From positions 186,001-250,000 of the forward strand of contig CALSSE010000011.1 of assembly GCA_943788935.1 (NCBI GenBank): 64,000 nucleotides of DNA. The letters run 5' to 3'. The translations under genes and the position numbers were made by a program. This document shows positions 1 through 8,141 of the stretch, piece by piece (positions within the stretch are counted from its first letter, which is position 1; the number at the start of each line of letters is the position of its first letter). Under the pieces are notes generated by a model. It made no database searches and had not been told where the DNA came from. It saw nothing but the letters and a program-made list of their open reading frames with translations. Source of the stretch: an uncultured bacterium. GTDB lineage: Bacteria > Myxococcota_A > Bradymonadia > UBA7976 > VGTA01.

Positions 1-2052
1 GAGCTCCTCTTCTAAAGGAGAGGCGCCGATCTTCCATAATGAGGATATAGAGCGCTCTTCAATCCCCCGATAGTCTCTGAGTCCTCTTCCACAACGACCC
101 CACCTCGCGAGCGCTTCTAGAGAGCGTTGCTCCCACTCTTGAATAATACTTGAGCGTTGAGCGAGAGAGGAACTAGGAGAGGAGGGGGAGGCGTAGAGAG
201 GTTTAAAAGAGAGGGAGGTATAGAGAGGCATAGAGGAGAGCCAAAGTTGTGCTCGGTCAAAGCGATCATAAATATTAATGGTCGAAGAGCTCCACTGATC
301 AAGGAGAGTAACATTGACGTCTGAAAGAGAGCTTGCAGAGGGTGATAATATATGGGTCAACCACCCCCCAAAAGCGCTGATCGGAGAGATCAATACCCCG
401 ATTAGATCTATGGTCAAATGGCTGTTTCCAATGGGAGGTCGCTCCCCTATTGACGGCACGCTAATCGCGGTGAGCGAACCCCAATTAGGGTGCTTCGCCT
501 CTAGCCAAAGAGGACCTTCATAGCCGTTGATCTCTAGCTCTGCTCGTCCTCGTTGATCGACCTCCGCTCTCCATGTTGTCTCCGACGACTGAGGAGGGAG
601 TCTCTCTCCTCGGCGAGCTAAGTGATGAGAGGAGAGGTGGTCGAGCAAGGGACGCGCGATGAGCTCTCCATTGTCCCATGGAGTAATCACTCCGCTGAGC
701 GTCATCAGTTGGGCGGTGATAGGTGTTAGTAAAGGAGTCGTCCATGTAGCGCTTGACTGACTCCCTAGCGCGTTGAGCGCCATGACCTCAAGGGTCACTT
801 GTGGACGGTTGACTTGACGCCAATCAAGCTCATATTTGATTATCTGCTGGGGGAGTCGTCGATGGTCGAGAGTCCAGGCGTCTCGTGGGGGATTACTCGA
901 CTCAAGCGCCATGAGTGTCAGCGACTCTAGGTGTGGTCTTCTCGCCTCAAGTTTTATGTCTTCAATCGCTATCTCAGATAAAGAGAATACACTCATTGAG
1001 AGCTCTCGGAGAGGGGCAAGCTCGTTTGACTCTGACGCGTTTGGAGAGATCGATACTTTTGGTCTCTCCAGATAGAGTCGCTCTTGAAGATCTGCTTCAC
1101 AGCTCGACCACTCATTGTCGCTGAGCAGGGTTTGCTCAAGCCTAGATTCAACGACGTCCTCTCCTCGCCGAGTGGATTGGGGTATGCGCGGCGCATCGGG
1201 AGGCTCCGCTGAGCTTTGGTCTCGTATACTTAGGCTCCACTTAGACAATATCGAGAGTGCGCATGGGGTGTTTACTAACAGTCTAGCGAGGGTCTTGTTA
1301 AGAGGTCGACCATTATACTGAGCGTGTAAGTGATGAGAGAGATCTCGACCCCAATCTAGATTGGGGCGTTCTTCGTGTAATCTCTCTGTAATCAGTCTCC
1401 AGCGCTGAAAGGGGACTTCAGTGAGGGAGCTGTTCTCAAGGCCCTCTATATTCATCGTTGACCAAGAGGCCAAGAGGAGCTCTCGAGCCTCTTGATTAAT
1501 ATCTGTAGTCTCCTGATGGGGAGTAGACCACCAAAAACGACTGCTTAGACCGACGGCGTTGATCCAGGAGTGAGCAGGGCTGAGAGAGAGGAAAGTAAGT
1601 GGTTGTAGATAAATATCGACGATTGGAGGGGGACTCTCATCGAGCGCGATTGGATCATGAAGAAGGAGCTGTTTTAGATAATCTAGTTCAGGATGAGCGT
1701 TAATGTGAGCCTGATAAGTATGCGAAACGCTAGGTGTCTCTCTCAAGTCCAAGGTAAAGCGTAGCGGACCTCTCCACGCTCCACTGATAGAGACTACTCC
1801 TTCTTGATAGCCATCCTTTTGGATCATCGTCCAATCGGCAGAGGAGATTTTGACGCGATCACCGTCGCCTGTCTCCATCATCAACTGCGCTGATTGAGTA
1901 GATATCCAATTAGGGGCTAAAGGAGAGAGGTGAAGGCGGAGTCTTAGCTCCGCTAGATTCCCAGAAGAGGGCTCCGAACACGCAGAAACTCCAAGTAAAG
2001 CGACAAGTAAAGTGACGATACAACAGAGTCGATGATCTAACAGCAGTGTCAT
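1..2052 (-). CDS. Large lipoprotein of unknown function (partial, runs off left edge)
   Basis: An uninterrupted frame of 684 codons runs from an ATG at 2052 to the window edge; I checked every codon and found no stop, so the C-terminus lies outside. The N-terminus is a lipoprotein signal: a short basic stretch, a hydrophobic core rich in Leu and Val, then GVSAC with the lipidated Cys at about residue 25. The rest is Ser/Leu-rich with many short beta-like stretches and no family I recognise. It begins 24 bases after the coiled-coil gene at 2077 and is probably co-transcribed with it. No good ribosome binding site is visible, which suggests translational coupling. Export and lipidation are inferred from the signal; the function is unknown. 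Confidence 0.8.
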   Translation of the reverse strand, partial: MTLLLDHRLCCIVTLLVALLGVSACSEPSSGNLAELRLRLHLSPLAPNWISTQSAQLMMETGDGDRVKISSADWTMIQKDGYQEGVVSISGAWRGPLRFTLDLRETPSVSHTYQAHINAHPELDYLKQLLLHDPIALDESPPPIVDIYLQPLTFLSLSPAHSWINAVGLSSRFWWSTPHQETTDINQEARELLLASWSTMNIEGLENSSLTEVPFQRWRLITERLHEERPNLDWGRDLSHHLHAQYNGRPLNKTLARLLVNTPCALSILSKWSLSIRDQSSAEPPDAPRIPQSTRRGEDVVESRLEQTLLSDNEWSSCEADLQERLYLERPKVSISPNASESNELAPLRELSMSVFSLSEIAIEDIKLEARRPHLESLTLMALESSNPPRDAWTLDHRRLPQQIIKYELDWRQVNRPQVTLEVMALNALGSQSSATWTTPLLTPITAQLMTLSGVITPWDNGELIARPLLDHLSSHHLARRGERLPPQSSETTWRAEVDQRGRAELEINGYEGPLWLEAKHPNWGSLTAISVPSIGERPPIGNSHLTIDLIGVLISPISAFGGWLTHILSPSASSLSDVNVTLLDQWSSSTINIYDRFDRAQLWLSSMPLYTSLSFKPLYASPSSPSSSLAQRSSIIQEWEQRSLEALARWGRCGRGLRDYRGIEERSISSLWKIGASPLEEEL

Positions 2053-2076
2053 ATTGTGAACCGAGGAGACTAGAGA

Positions 2077-3105
2077 TCAGAGATCAAATTCCTCATCGCC
2101 TCCACGAAAGATTTGATGATCTTCAGCGTTTGACGACGGGTCAGCGCTCTCTGTAGAGAATTTTGAGGTGCGGGGAGTAGTGATACTTCGATTAGAGGTC
2201 TGACTTGAGCGCTTGAGCGCTTGCCTTAGCCTTAGTCCTGTGGTTGTCGGTGTTCGAGGCGACTTAGGCTGTGGTGGCGTAGGAGCGGCAACCTCCTCTA
2301 CGAGTGAAGTAGCGCTCTCCATTGGTGCATAGACAGGTTGTCGTTCTTCTAGTCGTTGCTGTTCTTGAGGGCTTGGAGGAGACTTTATTGGAGTATGTGA
2401 ATGAGAGTCAGACTCAGATTGTATCGGTCCAAGGTCGACCTCGGTACTCTCATAGTTTTCTTGCTGAAAGGCGACTTGAGGCCGGGTGGTGAACTGCGCT
2501 TCATCTCTCTGTGGCCCTTCAAAGGACTCGAGAGGGTCAGTCGCTCGTTCACGGAGCAGCTCAGAGGCGCTCTCAGGAGGCGGAGGATCACCTTCTCCAT
2601 CGAGTGACCGCTTAGCGTTGATGAGAGCGTCGACTTCAGCTTCAGCCCTCTCTGCAGCCTCAAATAATCTAAAAATGCTTAAGCTGATGTTGTGTCCATG
2701 AACGATAAAATCCGCTCTAATAGGGACTCTAAGAGAGAGATTTAAGATATGCTCTTTCACCTTAGAGAGCTCCGCGAGGGACTCTTCGGGAGAGAGGCGT
2801 GTCATGGCGCCGAGAGCGAGCATTCGCTTCCGCTCCATCTCAGCGAGGCTCTCTTTAACCTTCTCGAGTGATCGATCGAGCCCGTGGTCTAGCTCACGCT
2901 CATTCTCGACAAGGGCGAGAAGGGATCCCCCAGCGCCTTGGTTCTGTCGGGATGCGGACTCTTCAGCGGAGGAGAAGCTCTCAAAATCTCGACGAGCGGT
3001 GTTAATCGTTTTAGAGAAGACCTGCACTTGTTCACCAGGACTAGCGCGGTGAGCGCGCTCCATCGCTTGTAAGGTCGCATCGACTTTATGTTGAGGGGGC
3101 GCCAT
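2077..3105 (-). CDS. Hypothetical coiled-coil protein with Pro/Ser-rich tail
   Basis: 342 residues with no signal peptide or membrane segment, so probably cytoplasmic. Residues 1-160 are charged and helical with heptad-like spacing (many Glu, Arg and Leu), fitting a coiled coil. Residues 200-330 are rich in Pro, Ser, Thr and Glu and look disordered. The ATG at 3105 has a GGAG motif five bases upstream. The lipoprotein gene at 2052 follows closely on the same strand. I recognise no family. Confidence 0.75.
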   Translation of the reverse strand: MAPPQHKVDATLQAMERAHRASPGEQVQVFSKTINTARRDFESFSSAEESASRQNQGAGGSLLALVENERELDHGLDRSLEKVKESLAEMERKRMLALGAMTRLSPEESLAELSKVKEHILNLSLRVPIRADFIVHGHNISLSIFRLFEAAERAEAEVDALINAKRSLDGEGDPPPPESASELLRERATDPLESFEGPQRDEAQFTTRPQVAFQQENYESTEVDLGPIQSESDSHSHTPIKSPPSPQEQQRLEERQPVYAPMESATSLVEEVAAPTPPQPKSPRTPTTTGLRLRQALKRSSQTSNRSITTPRTSKFSTESADPSSNAEDHQIFRGGDEEFDL

Positions 3106-3167
3106 ATATACTCCATCTGTAGAGGTAATCGGTTCTAACTCATAGACTTGTGATCAAAGACTAACGC

Positions 3168-4297
3168 TTAATTACACGCTTCAGGTTGCGTGACCATGGG
3201 GTTTGGATCTCGTAGTTCAGGCTGGTCAGGACGAGCGGCCTCCTCTAAGAAGGGGATCGGAGTGGCGGTGACCTGCAGATCAAATGGATACTCCATGACT
3301 TCGCCATCGCCGTCGAGGTCTTCGAGATCGCTAGAATTAAAGAAGGAGGCGAAGCTGATTTCAGCTCCCGTGGGGGAGAGAATATTAATTTGTTCGATCT
3401 CTTGGCGACGCATAAAGCCGACGACTGAGATGAGCAGACGATCGTAGGAGCTCCCTGATTCATCGAGCTTAGGAGTAATGGTCACATTGACCTCAACGGG
3501 CGCGGTGCTGATGCATTGGAAGCGTTCACCGTCCTCTAACATGATGATCCCTGTTGGATAGGCGAGGAGGAAGGGACGCTGACCATCGAGGACCCAAGTT
3601 GGCTCTGGTTCGCCCTCTTCATTAGCACCGATGAGCCACTCGCCGGTGAAGTTTTGGATGGGAAAGCTGCGACGGAATGTATAGCCATCAGCCATAGGCA
3701 AGCCATTGCCAATGAAGAAGAAGGATTTACCCTCTTCATTGTAGTACCCGGGCTCAAACATAAGATTGAGAGTTCCGTTAGTGATCGAACTGTTAAGGGC
3801 TGCCGTGAGTAGCCCTGCCGCTTGCCTAGGCTCACGGACGTCGCTGTTCGTCATACGATAGACGGTTGGCCGAATATCAAACCTACATTGACCATAGATA
3901 CAGCCCTCAAAGTCTTGACAGACGCTACTATCATCACACATCTCGCCTGTGTAAGGTGGTAGAACCTCTTCGCCGGCCATCTCACCGGCCATCTCACCGG
4001 CCATCTCACCGGCCATCTCACCGGCCATCTCACCGGCCATCTCACCGGCCATCTCACCGGCCATCTCACCGGCGGCATCTCACCGGCGGCTTCACCAGCG
4101 GCTTCACCAGCGGCTTCACCAGCGACCTCGCCAGCCATCTCACCGGCAACCCCGTCATCAAGGACGATCGTCGTCCCTGCCTCAGATATATTCATATCTA
4201 GCTCATTGGTTGGTTTAGGTGGTGCAGGGTCAGGGCAAGCGGATAAGCTAAGACCGAAGATAATAAGACAAGTTAAGTGACTCTTTGAGTGGTTCAT
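3168..4297 (-). pseudogene. Repeat-stalk lipoprotein, frameshifted within a 12-bp repeat
   Basis: The first frame starts at 4297 with a lipoprotein signal (LIIFGLSLSAC) and runs into AGE-type repeats. After a MAGE unit it switches to a meaningless Pro-Val-Arg-Trp repeat and stops at 3851. The correct continuation is in another frame: eight MAGE repeats, then a Cys-containing module (CDDSSVC, GCIYGQC) and a beta-rich domain ending at 3168. The break is at about 4071-4078, where one repeat unit has two extra bases. Rejoined, the product would be about 375 residues: lipid anchor, flexible stalk and folded head. It could be a true pseudogene, a sequencing or assembly error in the repeat, or the head could be translated from one of the in-frame ATGs present in every repeat. 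Confidence 0.75.
3973..4075 (-). repeat. 12-bp coding tandem repeat (MAGE units)
   Basis: Eight near-identical copies of a 12-bp unit (plus-strand form ccggccatctca) encode Met-Ala-Gly-Glu. They are flanked up to about 4147 by diverged copies encoding AAGE and VAGE. Because the unit is a multiple of three, changes in copy number keep frame. The frameshift in this gene is therefore not simple repeat-number variation. Confidence 0.9.
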
Positions 4298-4382
4298 AAT
4301 GATCTCCTCAGTGATTCAATAATTAAATAGGTTCTCAGATAGACAAGTTAACTAATTCGGCGCTTAGGCTCAATCAATCAAA

Positions 4383-4937
4383 TTATTTGCATTCGTCATG
4401 AATTAACCATTCACGCCCTTGGTATTGGAGCATTAAGTCTCCTCCCTGTCGTTCACCCTCTACTTCACAGAGCCATTCGGCGACTTGGAGCTGAGCCGCA
4501 GGGCTAAATTTAGCGAGTCGATCAAATCGTAGACGGCTGTATAGAATCTCTTCTTTGGTGGTGAGAGGACCAAGGGAAAGTCGCTCTTGAGTATTAAGCG
4601 TGGCGATTAAATCTCGTTGATCACTTGAGGGGCTGAGCTTCAGAATCAGAAAGGGGCTGTATTCACAGTCGACGTAGCACCACTGTTCACCGATCCTAAC
4701 CGTTGCCTCTCCTCGCCACTCATCAAAAGGATGGGAGAGTGGAACCACGGCTTGAGTGGGAGACCAGTCAAGACCAAGATTAAGGGCTTTAATGACTCTT
4801 GGGTGTTCAAAAGGAGCCTCAAGATGCCACCAGTGACCTCGCCCATCTATGCGTAACCCAGAACCTCGACGTAGCTGATCTAATCTCGTGAGCCACTCTT
4901 TTTCGCTTTTCTCAGCGTCAGTCTCTGTATTGGTCAT
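4383..4937 (-). CDS. Hypothetical protein, weakly DUF1285-like
   Basis: 184 residues without signal peptide or membrane helix. The N-terminus is acidic. A central stretch (RIDGRGHWWHLEAPFEHPRV, later VDCEYSPF) loosely resembles the DUF1285 pattern of a Trp-containing strand followed by a D/E-x-x-PF motif; this is a weak recollection rather than a firm assignment. The frame starts at an ATG with a GGGA-like site upstream. It stands alone between the frameshifted lipoprotein and the divergent gene at 5130. Function unknown. Confidence 0.7.
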   Translation of the reverse strand: MTNTETDAEKSEKEWLTRLDQLRRGSGLRIDGRGHWWHLEAPFEHPRVIKALNLGLDWSPTQAVVPLSHPFDEWRGEATVRIGEQWCYVDCEYSPFLILKLSPSSDQRDLIATLNTQERLSLGPLTTKEEILYSRLRFDRLAKFSPAAQLQVAEWLCEVEGERQGGDLMLQYQGREWLIHDECK

Positions 4938-5060
4938 CCTTGGGAACTCCTATAAAGGGATCGCAGCTTAGTTGGAAAATGGTGTGATTATCATAGCAGT
5001 GAGCCCGTTTCTCTACTATGATAGCGACCGTAAAGTATCTGAGCATCATACGTAAATATG

Positions 5061-5111
5061 AATTCTATATAGAGCGCCAAACGCGACGCGTTAAAAGATT
5101 AATATAGAATT
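5061..5111. promoter_or_regulatory. Perfect 10-bp inverted repeat upstream of the 5130 gene
   Basis: AATTCTATAT at 5061-5070 and its exact complement at 5102-5111 flank a 31-base spacer containing acgcgacgcgt. The pair lies in the divergent gap between the genes at 4937 and 5130, 19 bases before the start. It may be an operator pair or a 5'-UTR hairpin. This is seen directly; its role is inferred. Confidence 0.4.
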
Positions 5112-5129
5112 GGAACAGAGAGGTTTTTG

Positions 5130-6341
5130 GTGAGCGAAGAGAAAGACACAGCTTCACAAGATCAAGCCGAACCTGCTGATACCGGAGATTCGACTGCGGA
5201 GAGCGCTAGCACCGAAGATTCAACAGCAGGCAAGGCTAGCGCTGGAGAGCAGACTTATTATAGGGTCAATCGCTTAGGTCGTGAGATCTTTACCGGTAAC
5301 AAACCGATATTGATCGCTGCGATTCAGACGCGACGTGTACGGGGAGATGATCTGATCTTTGATGAGGGGACTGATACATGGGGCTTCGCTCGTAAACACC
5401 CGGTGTTTCTCGAAGCGACCGGCCAGAGTATCGAAGACTTGGAGCGAACTCGATCGAGTGGTAGTCGCTGGAGTCGATGGATTAAACTCATTGCTAACGC
5501 TGCTCTGATTGGTGTGATTCTCTATTTTGTGATCAGCTACTCTAAAACGATAGAATTTAGGCTTGGCGATGGTGAGACAGAGTTCAAGAACTTTGCTTCC
5601 CAAAGGAAAACCAAGGCGAAGAGTGTTGATAGCAGCGAGGGGGCAGGAGCAGGAGAGGGAGATGGAGAGGGAGATGGATACGCGGAGATCAACGCGCTTC
5701 TCCAAAAAGAAGAAGAGGACAGTATCAAGCGAGGTCAAGAGATTGAGCAGATCTTTGACTTGAATCAAGAGGGAGTCTTAGAGAACCGAATATTGTTTGA
5801 AGAAGGGAATACCTTGTCAGACATGGAGCTCTTACGTCGTGCTCAACGCGTTAGTTCTGAGATGACAGAGCGACTCAACACTAATGTCCCTGTTGGACGC
5901 GCTATGTATGATCGTTTACAGAAGGCGATGGCGATTGCATCATTTGTCTCGCAGCGTAACTTGACTCTAAAGAGTAAGGAACATCGAGGGGCGAACACCA
6001 TTATCTCATACCTGCGAACTCAACTACAGCGAGTATGCGTCGCCATCTATAGTGAGGAATTCTGTAAGCTGAAGAAAGATCATCCCGGTTGGAAAGATAC
6101 GGTGATCCTCTCTATCGTTGAGAGAGAGGTCCTCTTTGGTATGTCTCCTGAACAAGTAGAAGCAGCCTGGGGGAGAGCGAGTAGTATTAAGCGTGAGAGA
6201 GGTGGATATAGACTTTGCTATGGGAGCGGTTGTGAGCGATCTGTATGGGTCTTTGAAGGTCATGTTCGTGAACAGGGACGACCGGAGAGCGCTCAAAGAG
6301 ACAAGAAGTCGAAGAGACGTAAAAATCGAAAGAAACGTTGA
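5130..6341 (+). CDS. Single-pass membrane protein with BamE-like C-terminal segment, unknown function
   Basis: About 403 residues. I prefer the GTG at 5130 over the TTG at 5127, because agagg ends six bases before it. Residues 1-40 are acidic, low-complexity and rich in Ser/Ala. Residues 42-105 (YYRVNRLGREIFTG onward) look like a small GYF_2-type input module. One membrane helix (WIKLIANAALIGVILYF) is near 116-137. A Glu/Gly-rich linker and a helical region follow. Near residue 345 the segment VLFGMSPEQVEAAWG, then GGYRLCYG, resembles the G-M-x-x-x-x-V pattern of BamE/SmpA-like domains. The C-terminus is very basic (KSKRRKNRKKR). The domain names are resemblances only. Confidence 0.75.
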   Translation: MSEEKDTASQDQAEPADTGDSTAESASTEDSTAGKASAGEQTYYRVNRLGREIFTGNKPILIAAIQTRRVRGDDLIFDEGTDTWGFARKHPVFLEATGQSIEDLERTRSSGSRWSRWIKLIANAALIGVILYFVISYSKTIEFRLGDGETEFKNFASQRKTKAKSVDSSEGAGAGEGDGEGDGYAEINALLQKEEEDSIKRGQEIEQIFDLNQEGVLENRILFEEGNTLSDMELLRRAQRVSSEMTERLNTNVPVGRAMYDRLQKAMAIASFVSQRNLTLKSKEHRGANTIISYLRTQLQRVCVAIYSEEFCKLKKDHPGWKDTVILSIVEREVLFGMSPEQVEAAWGRASSIKRERGGYRLCYGSGCERSVWVFEGHVREQGRPESAQRDKKSKRRKNRKKR

Positions 6342-6379
6342 TAATCATTGCCGAAAGTAATCATTACCAAAAGTGATCA

Positions 6380-7411
6380 TTACCGAGATGAATCAGCGCT
6401 AATGTCTGAAGGCGTTACCGCTCGGCCGGGTTGATACCACTGATAGTGATTATTGAGATGAAAATGGGTCATGGCGAGACTCGTAGAAGCGCTGAGAGCT
6501 TCTACTTGATGCCACCACCCTACAGGGATAAAAAGTGCTTCACCAGGCTTCAGAATTACTGTTCTCTGCTCTGGTTGTGGAGAAGCTCTCAAGTCTAAGC
6601 TCGCATACATATTATGAGAGGTCTCAAAGAGGTCTTGTCGATAGGGAGGGAGTAAATCGATTCGTTTCTCACCCCACATCTGTACAAACATGATGTTACA
6701 GGTGTCATGATGAAGCGGGGTATAGGTCCCTTGAGGACCGAACCACAGGGCGACGTGTTTTGAGCGACGTTTCGGGTCAAGAAAGGGGCTCTCATCGATC
6801 TCTTCAAGGAGCTCTAAGAGTAGGGGATGGTCGAGCGCAAAATTACGTGCGATGAGGTAGAAATCGTTGCTTGGTTCACGACACTCAATCACTCGTTGAG
6901 CGAAAGTACCTAGGCTCGTTTGGCGTTTCAATAGATGAGCGTTTCGATCAAAGTCAGCGCGGCCCTCTCTGCCCTCAGTGACTTCGATAGAGACAGAGGC
7001 AAACTCCGATCCTAAGCGCTCAGCGCTCCATGGTTTCTTAAATGCCTGCCAAGAATCTGCCCATTGAGTGAGTACACAGGGTCGATTGACTCGATAGAAC
7101 TGCTCAAATAATTGAGGCTTGATTCTCTCAACCTGTATGGGATCAGGACGATCCCGTTGATCGAGTAATGACTGTAAGCGATGAAATAACTCTAAACGTC
7201 TCTTGTCTTGGACAACTTGCTTAGATCGATTAGATCCCCACTCAAAGAGTGGATGCTCCCTAACCTGCTGAATAAAGCGCAGGGGGTCGGGATGACCTTG
7301 CAGGGTGAGCTCATGAATGATCTCTGATTGAGCGCAACCACGGGAGAGAGCCTCGGCGACCCAAATGACCCACTCTGTGTCAGTGACTCGCGTGACGTCA
7401 CTCTCGGGCAT
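6380..7411 (-). CDS. JmjC/cupin-8 family Fe(II)/2-oxoglutarate-dependent hydroxylase
   Basis: 343 residues. Residues 105-320 form a JmjC-type (cupin_8) domain. RPCVLTQWADSW is the usual entry motif, TPLHHDTCNIMF supplies the H234-x-D236 iron ligands, and the third ligand is His301 in VGWWHQV. KPGEALFIP is the typical strand before it. The family hydroxylates proteins or small molecules using iron and 2-oxoglutarate; the substrate cannot be read here. The first 100 residues are helical and unassigned. It follows the Pro-rich lipoprotein gene by four bases and is the last gene of a three-gene minus-strand unit led by the cyclase. Cytoplasmic, as no signal is visible. Confidence 0.85.
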   Translation of the reverse strand: MPESDVTRVTDTEWVIWVAEALSRGCAQSEIIHELTLQGHPDPLRFIQQVREHPLFEWGSNRSKQVVQDKRRLELFHRLQSLLDQRDRPDPIQVERIKPQLFEQFYRVNRPCVLTQWADSWQAFKKPWSAERLGSEFASVSIEVTEGREGRADFDRNAHLLKRQTSLGTFAQRVIECREPSNDFYLIARNFALDHPLLLELLEEIDESPFLDPKRRSKHVALWFGPQGTYTPLHHDTCNIMFVQMWGEKRIDLLPPYRQDLFETSHNMYASLDLRASPQPEQRTVILKPGEALFIPVGWWHQVEALSASTSLAMTHFHLNNHYQWYQPGRAVTPSDISADSSR

Positions 7412-7415
7412 TCTT

Positions 7416-8141
7416 TTAAGGCTCAGGCTGAGGAGGAGGCATCGGAGGTAGAGGCCTATCTTCTCCAGCCATAGGAGGAGGCATAGGGGGGATTTCTTCT
7501 CCAGCAGGTCTATCTTCTCCGGCTATAGGAGGAGGCATAGGAGGAACCTCTTCCCCAGCAGGTCTATCTTCTCCAGCCATAGGAGGAGGCATAGGGGGGA
7601 TGTCTTCCCCTGCTATTGGCCCTTCTTCCCCGGCGAATCCCTCTTCTCCGGCTATAGGAGGTGGCATGGGGGGTAGCTCTTCTCCAGCGGGAGGCGGCAT
7701 AGGAGGTTGCTCTTCTCCAGCGGGAGGCGGCATAGGAGGTTGCTCTTCTCCAGCGGGAGGCGGCATAGGAGGTTGCTCTTCTCCAGCGGGAGGCGGCATA
7801 GGAGGTTGCTCTTCTCCAGCGGGAGGAGGCATAGGAGGTTGCTCTTCTCCAGCGGGAGGCGGCATAGGAGGCTGATCCTCTCCAGCGGGGGGCGGCATAG
7901 GAGGCTGCTCTTCTCCAGCGGGAGGCGGCATAGGGGGAAGCTCCTCTCCAGCATAGCTCTCTTCACCGCTCATATTTGTGTCGATCTGTGACTCTTCCTG
8001 ATCAACCTCACATCCAATAAGCTGGCTAGAGAGGGTTGCCACAGCGACGGCTTGGCCGATCGATTTCCACGGACTTGAAGCGGGACGAGGAGGTAATGCG
8101 ACTCTTTCAGTGAACGACCTTTGTACTTTAGTTTCGCTCAT
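7416..8141 (-). CDS. Pro-rich repeat protein, probable lipoprotein
   Basis: 241 residues. A long polar N-terminus precedes a modest hydrophobic stretch (AVAVATLSSQLIGC) whose Cys at about residue 44 could be a lipobox. The core is weak and the leader unusually long, so lipidation is likely but not certain. Everything after that is low complexity: about eight copies of an 11-residue unit PPMPPPAGEEQ, then looser variants with IAGE and MAGED. No folded domain is present; a surface stalk or linker is the simplest reading. Its ATG overlaps the stop of the cyclase gene (ATGA), so the two are translationally coupled. Confidence 0.8.
   Translation of the reverse strand: MSETKVQRSFTERVALPPRPASSPWKSIGQAVAVATLSSQLIGCEVDQEESQIDTNMSGEESYAGEELPPMPPPAGEEQPPMPPPAGEDQPPMPPPAGEEQPPMPPPAGEEQPPMPPPAGEEQPPMPPPAGEEQPPMPPPAGEEQPPMPPPAGEELPPMPPPIAGEEGFAGEEGPIAGEDIPPMPPPMAGEDRPAGEEVPPMPPPIAGEDRPAGEEIPPMPPPMAGEDRPLPPMPPPQPEP
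7660..7935 (-). repeat. 33-bp coding tandem repeat
   Basis: About eight copies of a 33-bp unit (plus strand gcttctccagcgggaggcgg region) encode PPMPPPAGEEQ. Copies differ by only a few substitutions, which points to recent amplification. The repeat is open in several frames, so apparent overlapping reading frames here are artefacts. Confidence 0.85.

Noticed and set aside
7600..7991. Gly- and Arg-rich reading frames on the opposite strand of the Pro-rich gene
   Set aside because: They mirror the 33-bp repeat; the real gene has a leader and a coupled start.
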